DNA from: Prevotella sp. E13-17
GTDB taxonomy: Bacteria > Bacteroidota > Bacteroidia > Bacteroidales > Bacteroidaceae
Length of the DNA: 64,000 nucleotides
Direction: 5' to 3'
NCBI RefSeq assembly: GCF_022024035.1
Contig: NZ_CP091787.1
Coordinates: 930,001 to 994,000, forward strand
The translations under genes and the position numbers were made by a program. Positions 36,614 through 45,262 of the stretch are shown one piece after another. The stretch's first letter is position 1. Every line of letters starts with the position of its first letter. The notes beneath the pieces were generated by a model. It was not told the DNA's origin and did no database searches. It saw only the letters and a list, made by a program, of their open reading frames with translations.

Positions 36614-39600
36614 TTAAAGATTAACTTGTACACCCAATGTCACAGCTTTTGTGATGGGATAGTTCTGTCCTGTTGAGCTTGCCATTTCTGGATCCCAAGT
36701 CTTGAACTTTGAGAAGGTGAGCAGGTTGGTGGCCTGCAGGAAGAAACGAACCTGGTTCAGGTGAGCTTTGTTGACCAGTGTCTTTGGCAGTGTGTAGCCA
36801 AGGTCAACGTTCTTCAGACGCAGGTAGCGACCGTCGCGCAGCCAGAAGCTAGAAGCACGGTTGTTGTTATTGTTATTACCATAGGTCAGACGGGGATAGT
36901 CTGCATTAGGATCCTCGTTGGCAGGGATACCCAGCTGTGCTGCAGTCTGTGCATCGACATAACGGTTGTCCAGCATGCCTTTGAAAATCTGACCGTAGTT
37001 GTTGTTGCTGAATGCATACACACACATACCGTTAATCAGGAAAGTTGACTTGCCGGCGCCCTGGAAGTGCAGGTTGATGTCGAAGTTCTTGTACATCACA
37101 GACAGACCGAGACCGTAGATCAGGTTAGGTGTGCGGGTTGCACCGATGGCAACTACGTCACCGTCGTTGATGACACCGTCACCGTTGACGTCCTTATACT
37201 TGATGTCACCAGGCTGTACCTGACCGAAGTCCTGACGAGGACTGTTGCGAATGTCGTCGTAGTCTTTGAACAGACCTTCTGCAATCAGACCGCGAACCTG
37301 GTCAACACGATAGCCACGTGTGTACTGATAGGGATAAACGTTGTTTTCAACGTCGTGGTCGAGAATGGTGTTCTTACTATAGGTGATGTTACCACGTGCA
37401 GTCAGACGAACCTCGCCAAAGGTCTCCTCGTACTTGAAGTTACCATCGAAACCTTCTGACTTCACAGCACCAACGTTGGCGCGAGGTGAACTCTCAAGAC
37501 CTGTGCTCCAAGGCAGGTAGTTACGTGCCATGTAGATGCCGGTACGCTTCTCGTGGAAGTAATCGACGGTCAGAGAGAAACGGTTGTTCCATACCACGAT
37601 GTCAAGACCGAGGTCGTTCTTCTTAGCAACTTCCCATGTGACGTTGGGAGAAGCTACCTGGGTGTAGTGAATACCATTGACGTGGCCGTTGCCCCAGTTC
37701 CAACCAGCGTCGGTGTTGCCCAGAGTATAGAGGTAGGGGAAACGCTCGTTGCCCAGGTTGTCGTTACCGACCTTACCATGAGAGAAGCGAATCTTCAACA
37801 TGTTGATCCATGGGCAGGTTTCCTGTACGAGCTTCTCCTCACCGATATTCCATGCCAATGACCAGGCGGGGAAGAAACCGAAGCGGTGGTTGTCAGCAAA
37901 GTTCTCGGAACCGTTGTAACCGAAGTTGAAGTCGGCAAAGTAGCGGTTGTTGTAGTTATAGGTCACCTGACCAGCCAAAGCCATGTTCTTTTTGGCAATA
38001 CTGTTCTTGATGTCGTCACCGATATTCTGAGTCTGGATGTAAGAGTCCTGCGTGTATTTCAGGTTAGCACCTACATTGTGAACCTTGGCAAACTTACGGT
38101 CCCAGTGCAACAGCAGGTCGATGAACTCACGACGAGAACCGTCGCTGCCTGAGCTCTGCTTCATATCGCTCTGATCGAATACACGGTCGTAGGTGATCTC
38201 GCCAGTCTGTGTGTTACGTGGGAATGCCGAGTAGAGGGCAGGAGCCTGCTGGTGGCTGATCCAGTTGCTGTTGTAGGTATCGAAACCGAAACGTCCGGTG
38301 AACTTCAGACCAGGAGTGATGAACTTCAGATCCTGTTCCAGAGTGACGTTGCTCTGCAAGTTGTTGCTCCAGTTCTCATTGTAACCAGACTGCGTTGCAG
38401 ATACCCATGGGTTGATCATGGCTGAGTTGCCACGACCAATGTTGATCATAGGCATGTAGCCATTGCTATATACAATAGGAGAGAGAAGGGGGTTGTAACC
38501 GAACAACTGTCCCCAGATATCGTCATCGTTTACCCAAACGTCCATCTGGTTCTGGCTGTCTTCGATATCTTCCTTCGAACGTGTTCTCAGCATACCTGGG
38601 CTGTTACGCTTTGACAGGTCGCCAGAGATACCCAGCTTCAGCAAGGTCGTTGGGGTGATGTCGATATCCACATTCAAACGATAGTTCCAACGCTTGTAGT
38701 TGGCATTGGTGTCGTACTTGTCCTTCAGGGTCTTGTCGGTCTTGTACATACCCTCATCGTTAACGAAAGATACAGAAGCATAGTAACGAGAAGTGTTACC
38801 ACCACCACTCAGGTTGACATTGGCGCGATTGCTCCAAGCGCCATCCTTCAGCAGCAGATCCATCCAGTCTACATTAGGATAGAGGTCGGGGTCGATGCCT
38901 GTACGGATGATGTCGATTTCCTCGGGCTGATAGTAGCGGGGCTGGTTGCGGGTCAGACGAGCCTCGTTTACCAGGTTGGCATAGGTGATACCGTCAACAA
39001 ACTCAGGTGTCTTGGTACGTGTGTTGTAAGATGTCTCCACCTTACCGTTCACCTGAATCTTACCTGCCTTACCGTGCTTGGTGGTGATCAGAATAACACC
39101 GTTAGCACCTTTTGAACCGTAGATGGCTGTAGCAGAAGCATCTTTCAATACAGAGAAAGACTCAATATCCTCGATGTTCAAGTCGTTGATGTTGTCGCGC
39201 TCGAAACCATCTACCAGGATATAGGCCTTGGCACCGGCACCGAAGGTAGAGATACCACGAATCCAGAACTCAGAAGTGTTACGTCCAGGCTGACCAGAGG
39301 TCTGCATGGCAATGATACCTGGCACGTTACCTGCCAGTGTGTTAGAGAGGTTTGATGAGCTGAAGTGCTTCAGATCATCCATGTTCACATTGGTCACAGC
39401 ACCTGTTACGGTCAGTTTCTTCTGCGTACCCATACCGGTGACAACGACTTCGTCAACGGCATTGATGCGCTCTTCTACCATCTTCACGTTGATGGTCTTA
39501 GTGTCGCCCTTGACCATCACTTCCTTGGTACCGAAACCAATGTATGAGAATACCAGTGTCTGGTACTCCTTCACTTTTATTTTGTAGAAACCGTCAATGT

Positions 39601-39766
39601 CTGTGATGACACCGAGGCCTTTCACATCCTTTACCACTACGTTGGCACCAATCAAGGGTTCACCGTCTCCGTCAACGACATGACCAGATACCTCGATGTC
39701 CTTTTGTGCCAAAGCACTCATGGAAGTGCAGAGTGATATCAATAGTAATGCAATGTACTTTTTCAT
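36614..39766 (-). CDS. SusC/RagA-family TonB-dependent outer-membrane transporter
   Basis: A 1050-residue transporter. Signal peptide 1-20. Carboxypeptidase-regulatory-like domain at about 24-95 (VSGHVVDGDGEPLIGANV). TonB-box-like segment DEVVVTGMG. The plug domain has GNVPGIIAMQTSGQPG, FWIRGISTFGAGAKAYILVDG and VLKDASATAIYGSKGANGV. The 22-stranded barrel ends in LGVQVNL. It imports glycan fragments captured by SusD, probably alpha-manno-oligosaccharides given its neighbours. Third gene of the eight-gene operon. Confidence 0.96.
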   Translation of the reverse strand: MKKYIALLLISLCTSMSALAQKDIEVSGHVVDGDGEPLIGANVVVKDVKGLGVITDIDGFYKIKVKEYQTLVFSYIGFGTKEVMVKGDTKTINVKMVEERINAVDEVVVTGMGTQKKLTVTGAVTNVNMDDLKHFSSSNLSNTLAGNVPGIIAMQTSGQPGRNTSEFWIRGISTFGAGAKAYILVDGFERDNINDLNIEDIESFSVLKDASATAIYGSKGANGVILITTKHGKAGKIQVNGKVETSYNTRTKTPEFVDGITYANLVNEARLTRNQPRYYQPEEIDIIRTGIDPDLYPNVDWMDLLLKDGAWSNRANVNLSGGGNTSRYYASVSFVNDEGMYKTDKTLKDKYDTNANYKRWNYRLNVDIDITPTTLLKLGISGDLSKRNSPGMLRTRSKEDIEDSQNQMDVWVNDDDIWGQLFGYNPLLSPIVYSNGYMPMINIGRGNSAMINPWVSATQSGYNENWSNNLQSNVTLEQDLKFITPGLKFTGRFGFDTYNSNWISHQQAPALYSAFPRNTQTGEITYDRVFDQSDMKQSSGSDGSRREFIDLLLHWDRKFAKVHNVGANLKYTQDSYIQTQNIGDDIKNSIAKKNMALAGQVTYNYNNRYFADFNFGYNGSENFADNHRFGFFPAWSLAWNIGEEKLVQETCPWINMLKIRFSHGKVGNDNLGNERFPYLYTLGNTDAGWNWGNGHVNGIHYTQVASPNVTWEVAKKNDLGLDIVVWNNRFSLTVDYFHEKRTGIYMARNYLPWSTGLESSPRANVGAVKSEGFDGNFKYEETFGEVRLTARGNITYSKNTILDHDVENNVYPYQYTRGYRVDQVRGLIAEGLFKDYDDIRNSPRQDFGQVQPGDIKYKDVNGDGVINDGDVVAIGATRTPNLIYGLGLSVMYKNFDINLHFQGAGKSTFLINGMCVYAFSNNNYGQIFKGMLDNRYVDAQTAAQLGIPANEDPNADYPRLTYGNNNNNNRASSFWLRDGRYLRLKNVDLGYTLPKTLVNKAHLNQVRFFLQATNLLTFSKFKTWDPEMASSTGQNYPITKAVTLGVQVNL

Positions 39767-39800
39767 AATTGTTAGGTCTCCTTATTATTATTGGTTATCA

Positions 39801-41336
39801 CTATTCTTCGCCTTCCATGGAAATCATGCGGACCTTATGGCCTACGGTATCCAGAATATAGAAGGTGTTTGTCTCCTCATTGTATGCAATACCTGTCGGG
39901 TCGCGGAAACGAGCAACTTCACGCAGGTCACCATCTTCAGTACCCCACATGTTGTTGTCGGTGATAGAAGAAGTACCACGACCGGCAAAGGTACGTACCA
40001 GACCTTCTGGTGTCAGATAGCGAACACAGTGGTTCTGGTTGTCGCAGAAGTAGAAGTCGTAAACATCGTCACGGCCTTCAGCTACATATTCGGGGTTCTT
40101 GACGAAGCAGCCCTGGTAAGGACGATTCATTCGTGCATTGGCACCTACACCTTCAACCCAGCCAGCGTTGTTCATGTCGCCAGCGAATACATAAGGAGCC
40201 GAGAAGCATTTGGTCTCTTCGTTGTAGTCAGAACGCAGAATGTAGTGGTGGTTGATGACTACGATATAAGCATATTTACCTGAGGGGTGAATGTCAATCT
40301 GGAATTCCCAGCCATTGTCCTGAATGCTGAAAATCTTCTCAAAAGCGCCGTCGGCCAAAGAGGGCTTCCAGGGATCGCCTTCGTAGTCGGGCTGCTGGGT
40401 CTCGAAATAACGTTTCATGTCCAGACGGTAAACCTGACCACTCTCATAACTGTTGAAGTAGAGCTCGCCATTGCGGGGGTGGATTGATGCACCGTTACAC
40501 TGCTTGTAGGCAGCCAGTACCTGACGAGGAGAACTGTTGTTGAATGTACCGTCGTAGTTGCGAGTCACAATCCATACGCTGGTTGACTGCTGACCATTGT
40601 CGTCGCGGTCGGTAGATACAATCATGTACTTGGCCTTCTCGCCTGTGTAGGGGTCGTCGGCAAAGTCGATGGTGCGCAGACGCTTGTCTTGGAAACAAGC
40701 GGCCTTTGACATAACCAGCTGCACGGTCTTCTTGTTCATGTCCAGCATCTGGATGCCAGGGCCACCATTGTCGTAAATAATGTAGAGACGCTCAGGGTAG
40801 AGGGGGTCCCACTTCATGAAGGCGTCATCGCGGAAACCGGTTGCCTCAGAGAAGGGAACGGCGATGCCTACAGAACCAGGGTTCCAGGGGTCGTCACCAG
40901 ACTCATTACGTGAACCGGTCAGTGTGCTCAGCACCATCTTGCGTTCGTAGTTGAACTTCTCTGATGCTACTGCGCTCTGATAGCCAGTCTCTTCGTTACC
41001 GATGGTCACATTGATGTCGCCACCAAGTGCACCTGCGGGTACGAAACAGTAAATCACAGTAGGCTTCACGTTGACAACCACCGCATTCTTACCACCAATG
41101 GTTACTTTCACCAAAGCGGTGTCAACACCAAAGTTCTCACCAAAGATGAGCATCTTCTGGCTCACACCACCTTCTTTCGGCGTAAAGTCGGTAATGGTTA
41201 CAGCCTTTGAACTGTCAAATGGGATGTTGGCATCCTCATTGTCGTCATCGTTGCATGAGACCATGCAAGCGGAAAGGCACAAAAGGAGCATGCCAAATAG
41301 GCATTTGCTCCTTGAGTTTAAAATAGTTTTAATCAT
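39801..41336 (-). CDS. IPT/TIG plus NHL-repeat surface lipoprotein
   Basis: A 511-residue lipoprotein (lipobox ACMVSC, Cys near 27). An IPT/TIG domain at about 47-130 (ITDFTPKEGGVSQKMLIFGENFG) is followed by a beta-propeller with NHL-type repeats (RNGELYFNSYESGQVYRLD; DFYFCDNQNHCVRYLTPEG; ENTNTFYILDTVGHKVRMI at the end, approximate). Such proteins are common just ahead of SusCD pairs in Bacteroidetes and are thought to bind glycans at the surface; that role is inferred. It is placed between the DUF4965 gene (18-bp gap) and susC (34-bp gap). Confidence 0.8.
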   Translation of the reverse strand: MIKTILNSRSKCLFGMLLLCLSACMVSCNDDDNEDANIPFDSSKAVTITDFTPKEGGVSQKMLIFGENFGVDTALVKVTIGGKNAVVVNVKPTVIYCFVPAGALGGDINVTIGNEETGYQSAVASEKFNYERKMVLSTLTGSRNESGDDPWNPGSVGIAVPFSEATGFRDDAFMKWDPLYPERLYIIYDNGGPGIQMLDMNKKTVQLVMSKAACFQDKRLRTIDFADDPYTGEKAKYMIVSTDRDDNGQQSTSVWIVTRNYDGTFNNSSPRQVLAAYKQCNGASIHPRNGELYFNSYESGQVYRLDMKRYFETQQPDYEGDPWKPSLADGAFEKIFSIQDNGWEFQIDIHPSGKYAYIVVINHHYILRSDYNEETKCFSAPYVFAGDMNNAGWVEGVGANARMNRPYQGCFVKNPEYVAEGRDDVYDFYFCDNQNHCVRYLTPEGLVRTFAGRGTSSITDNNMWGTEDGDLREVARFRDPTGIAYNEETNTFYILDTVGHKVRMISMEGEE

Positions 41337-41354
41337 GTTTTATAGTTGTTTAGG

Positions 41355-43862
41355 TTATTGTTCTTGCAACTTGTCGGCCAGAACCTTCATCCAGTAACCA
41401 CCGATTACAGAACGTGCCTTGAAGCCAGTCATCAGACCTGACTTAGTGTCGTGCCAGTCACTGATAGGTACGCGGCTTTCTGTTTCGTTGATGTATTTGT
41501 AGAGGGGATCCACAAACTTCAGGAAGGTCTTGTTGTCCTTAGCCATGGCTGCGGTCCACATAATCCAGTCGCTCTTGGTGTAGTCACGACGAATATCCAG
41601 AGGAAGTCCGTACTTGTTCTGCTTGGTGAGATAGTACTTCATGTCGCGCTCCATAGCACCGTTGGGGAAGAGGTTCAGGTTCCACAGCTTGTCCCATACC
41701 ATATTGTACTTCTGACTCCAAGTGTTCTTGCGGTCGAAGGCCAGACGGTAGTGGTCGCCCTCGCGAGCGTCACGCTCCCAGATGGTTGCCATCTCCTTGG
41801 CACGAGCCATGTATTTGTCTGCTACATCGTCGAGACCCTTCATACGAGCCATCTCGGCATAGGCAGCAACACCCATGATTGCCTTTACAGAGAGGTTGGC
41901 ATTGTGAGCCCAGTGACCAGCAAAGTCGTCGGTACAGAGCTGGTTTGAAGGATCCTGACCGTTCTCAGAGAGATAGTCTGCCCAAGTGGTGATGATGTCC
42001 CAGTACTTATTCACGTAACCAGTGTTTCCGTCCAGTTTGCAGAGCATAGCAGCCAGTGTCAGCATGTTGCCGGCCTCCTCCAGAGGCATGTCGCCACCAT
42101 ATACCTGCTTGTTGGCCTTAGGATACTGACCCAGATCGTGAGCAGCAAAAGGCTTAGTCCAACGGCCAGTGTAGCTATATTCAAAGATACTGGTCATCAT
42201 TCCCTTCTGCAGTTCGGGGTTGTAGCAGAGGAACAGCGGAGCCTCGGGATAGGTGAGGTCAACGGTGTTCACACAACCATTAGAGTTGTTTTCCTTAGAG
42301 AAGAACAGCAGGTTGCCCTCGTCGTCGCGGAACAACTTGTGAGCGGCAATCACGTGACGGTAAGAACCTGAGAGGATTTCTGCATACTGCTTGTTACCAG
42401 CCTTCATACCATCATCATAAATTTGCTTATCCAACTGACGGCAACGCTTCATGATGCCGCTGTACTCACGGTTCAGACGGTCAATCATGTCGAAGATCGT
42501 TACGCTGCCCTCATGAGCCCAGTAGCCCTTGTAGCGCTTGTAGAAGTATTCAATGTCCCAAATCTCATCGTAACCCATGATAGCATAGCTGGACGCTTGC
42601 TTGGTGGTGCCGAAGTTGTGGCAGTATGCCAGTGTGGGCATCTCGTTCTCTTTCTGTGCTGTTACGCTCTGCTTGCTCTGTGGCATCTTACCATTCTTGG
42701 TGAAGTTGCTCTTCAGGTCATTCTCGCAGGCAATAGCTACATCACCATTGATGGCGGGCAGGTAGAAGTAACCCCAGTCGATGCAGATACCATCACCAGT
42801 CTTTGCCAGGATGGGCTGCTCGATGGTTCCGGTGCAAGCATATTTGGTTCCCTTCTTCTCAACAATTGAAGAAATGGTGGGCTGGTCGGCCTTGTTGACA
42901 GCCATCAGAGGAGAGGCTGTGAGCATCAGCTGTACGTTGTGAGCCTGACCATCTGTAGAACGAACCTGATATGAGATGTAGTTGGCAGGAGCCGACAGCA
43001 AGTCATAATCGTCAATCAGCATAGGAGCTGTGAACACCAGGTCGAGTTCAACAGGACCGCAAGTGAATGTATAATAAGAAGAGGTGGCCAGTACGTCAAC
43101 AGACTTCTGGGTAGCCTGCTGGATGTTGTAGGCATCAGCCTTCTTAACCTTGAAAATTCCAAAGTCAGTGTAAGCACCGCCAGTGGTGTTGTGGCAGTGT
43201 GCAGCAATGATGTTCTTGCCAGGCTTCAGAAGCTTCTTCAGCTTGCTGTCCAGCTTAAGGGTAACACCCTCGCGCCAGATTTCGCCAGTGCTGGCAACTT
43301 TTGTGCCATTGATGAAAATCTCGAAAACATCGTCGTGAGAGTAAGTCAGCACGAGATCTTCGTTCAGGTCCTTTGCATCGATGTTGATGGTGCGGCGCAC
43401 ATAGAGGTCGCTATTCTCCTTGCTCCAGTGTGTACGGACATTGCTCAGGTCGGGCGAACCGAATGCGGCCTTGCCCTCGTCCCATTTGCTATCGTCGAAG
43501 TCGTTCTTCTGCCATCCATTGGCCTGCTTCTCACGAGTGTAGCGAGCTGTCCAAGCTTCCTCGTTGGCCATAGGGATGATGGTTTCGTAGCGCTCACGGT
43601 CTGCGCCCATAAAACAATATGTCTGGCCATCAACGCGCAAGAAACCCTGCATGGGCTTCTCATCGTTGGTCCAGTGACGCGTGGTTCCTTCGTTCAGCTC
43701 ATTGTAGGGTGACCATATAGAGAAATATGGGTCAGACACAATAAGAGGAACCGAAGGCAGACGGAGGTCTGTCGGTTGATAGGGCTTGAATGTATCCTGG
43801 CCTTGAGCTTTTGCTGCAAGAGCACCGAGGAACATTGCTCCAAATAGAAATACTTTTTTCAT
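41355..43862 (-). CDS. DUF4965 glutaminase-like secreted protein
   Basis: An 835-residue exported protein, the first gene of the SusCD operon. Signal peptide to about 19 (LAAKAQG). DUF4964-type start (PYQPTDLRLPSVPL), a jelly-roll insert (DVLTYSHDDVFEIFINGT region), DUF5127 (TFTCGPVELDLVFTAP), then the six-hairpin DUF4965/DUF1793 part with ENNSNGCVNTVDLTYPEAP and CTDDFAGHWAHNANLSVKA. The fungal relative GtaA was described as a glutaminase, but bacterial members within PULs are likely glycan-active; this is unresolved. It closely matches the first 870 residues of the 25053-29570 protein. The start MKKVFLF was chosen because it begins the signal peptide; an upstream in-frame Met would add 22 residues. 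Confidence 0.82.
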   Translation of the reverse strand: MKKVFLFGAMFLGALAAKAQGQDTFKPYQPTDLRLPSVPLIVSDPYFSIWSPYNELNEGTTRHWTNDEKPMQGFLRVDGQTYCFMGADRERYETIIPMANEEAWTARYTREKQANGWQKNDFDDSKWDEGKAAFGSPDLSNVRTHWSKENSDLYVRRTINIDAKDLNEDLVLTYSHDDVFEIFINGTKVASTGEIWREGVTLKLDSKLKKLLKPGKNIIAAHCHNTTGGAYTDFGIFKVKKADAYNIQQATQKSVDVLATSSYYTFTCGPVELDLVFTAPMLIDDYDLLSAPANYISYQVRSTDGQAHNVQLMLTASPLMAVNKADQPTISSIVEKKGTKYACTGTIEQPILAKTGDGICIDWGYFYLPAINGDVAIACENDLKSNFTKNGKMPQSKQSVTAQKENEMPTLAYCHNFGTTKQASSYAIMGYDEIWDIEYFYKRYKGYWAHEGSVTIFDMIDRLNREYSGIMKRCRQLDKQIYDDGMKAGNKQYAEILSGSYRHVIAAHKLFRDDEGNLLFFSKENNSNGCVNTVDLTYPEAPLFLCYNPELQKGMMTSIFEYSYTGRWTKPFAAHDLGQYPKANKQVYGGDMPLEEAGNMLTLAAMLCKLDGNTGYVNKYWDIITTWADYLSENGQDPSNQLCTDDFAGHWAHNANLSVKAIMGVAAYAEMARMKGLDDVADKYMARAKEMATIWERDAREGDHYRLAFDRKNTWSQKYNMVWDKLWNLNLFPNGAMERDMKYYLTKQNKYGLPLDIRRDYTKSDWIMWTAAMAKDNKTFLKFVDPLYKYINETESRVPISDWHDTKSGLMTGFKARSVIGGYWMKVLADKLQEQ

Positions 43863-44153
43863 ACGTTTTTTTATACTATATAAAAGTTTTAAGTTATTAA
43901 CAACTATATTAGGTTTATCCGTTAACAATCTTTTACCTCAAAGAGACTAATGCCTGTTGAATCTCGAAAAACTAAAACTACTAACTACAAATAATTACTA
44001 ACTATAAAATCTAAAACATTAGCATCACTGCTATTGACGATGCAAAGTAAGCAATTATTTGTCGAACGAATGGATAATAGCTATTCAAAACATAAAAAAA
44101 ATAGTTCACACCTTGTCGATTTTACTAAATAATCAGAGTTCTGACGAGATTTT
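43863..44153. other. intergenic region between divergent PUL operon and GH43-like gene
   Basis: Very AT-rich. On the minus strand TTACTTTG (complement of 44042-44049) is one base off the -7 consensus. It would give a leader of about 175 nt for the eight-gene operon, but no -33 box stands at the right distance. No open frame or hairpin of note. Confidence 0.35.
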
Positions 44154-44185
44154 TTTGTTTGTTTGAAATTCTTGTTGTATCTTTG
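44154..44185 (+). promoter_or_regulatory. promoter of the GH43-like gene
   Basis: TTTG (44154-44157), a 20-bp spacer and TATCTTTG (44178-44185). This decides the start: a GTG at 44188 would lie ahead of the expected transcription start, so ATG 44212 is used. Confidence 0.7.
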
Positions 44186-44211
44186 CCGTGCAAAAAATCG
44201 AATTGGATAGA

Positions 44212-45237
44212 ATGAAGACAGCATACTTTCTTATTGGTATTTTGAGCTTTGCAAGTGTCTTGTTAGGATGCGATCATCATAAGGACCTCAGTGGCGACAA
44301 CTCAAAACTGGTTTTTGCGGCAGGCTACTATCCTCAGGTAGCAGTATGGAATCAACACTATTATTATACCATGCAGATTCCTTCTGCCGATAGCATCATC
44401 TTGTGGAAGTCTGACAGCCCAGAAACTTTGGCACAGGGAGAGCGCCAATGTGTGTGGCATGCTGATTCGATGCAGCATATATGGTCACCGGAAATCCACC
44501 GTATTAATAATAAATGGTATATCTATTTCGAAGCAGACGGAGGCAATACTGACTTTCATCAGCTTTACGTGCTGGAAAACAGTTCGGCCGATCCTTTGAA
44601 GGGTAAGTTTGAACTGAAGGGTGCCATCGTGACCAACGAAGAGTGGAACTTTGGTTTGCATCCCACCTCTGTGCAGGTTCGCGGTCAGCAATACTTGTTG
44701 TGGTCTGGTTGGCCCCATCGCCGCAAAGAGACCGAGACACAGTGCATCTATATGGCTAAGATGGAGAACCCATGGACGCTGGGTTCTGAGCGTGTGATGC
44801 TTTCTGAACCAGAATACGAGTGGGAACGTCAGTGGATCAATCCCGATGGCTTGCGTTCAAACTATCCTATCTATGTTAACGAGAACCCCGAGGCATTCAT
44901 AACCCCCGATGGTCGCTATGTTTGTGTGTGCTATTCGGCCAGTGGCATCTGGACGGTCTATCACTCTTTGGGTATGCTCTATGCACGAACTGATGCCGAT
45001 TTGCTCGACCCAGCTTCTTGGACAAAGGTGGAGGAACCATTGTTCCGTGCACAGAAAGATACTTGCATCTATTGGCTTTCGTCTAATGTCTGCGTGTTTC
45101 CGTCGGCCGATGGGCATACCAACTATATGCTCTACGAAAGCAGATGGTTAGACTCTAACCGTCATGACCACCGTGATGTGCGTATCAAGTCGATGTCGTT
45201 CAACGAGGAAGGACTGCCCGAATTCGGACAGCCCTGA
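44212..45237 (+). CDS. GH43-like lipoprotein with altered catalytic base position
   Basis: A 341-residue lipoprotein (lipobox LLGC, Cys20) with a five-bladed beta-propeller fold of the GH43 kind. WSPEIHRINNKWYIYFEADGG matches the family segment with the pKa-modulating Asp region, and NENPEAFITPDGRYVCVCYSASG contains the general-acid Glu (NExPE). However, the first blade, normally 'ADPWVI..DGYYY' with the catalytic-base Asp, reads AAGYYPQVAVWNQHYYY, so the Asp is Tyr40. The protein may be a binding protein or may use another base. It is transcribed alone, opposite to both neighbouring loci. Confidence 0.72.
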   Translation: MKTAYFLIGILSFASVLLGCDHHKDLSGDNSKLVFAAGYYPQVAVWNQHYYYTMQIPSADSIILWKSDSPETLAQGERQCVWHADSMQHIWSPEIHRINNKWYIYFEADGGNTDFHQLYVLENSSADPLKGKFELKGAIVTNEEWNFGLHPTSVQVRGQQYLLWSGWPHRRKETETQCIYMAKMENPWTLGSERVMLSEPEYEWERQWINPDGLRSNYPIYVNENPEAFITPDGRYVCVCYSASGIWTVYHSLGMLYARTDADLLDPASWTKVEEPLFRAQKDTCIYWLSSNVCVFPSADGHTNYMLYESRWLDSNRHDHRDVRIKSMSFNEEGLPEFGQP

Positions 45238-45262
45238 TCCATAACTTTAATAAAATAGATTT

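Noticed and set aside
44188..44211. GTG at 44188 as start of the GH43-like gene
   Set aside because: It lies right after the -7 box (44178-44185), before the expected transcription start; ATG 44212 begins the lipoprotein signal peptide.
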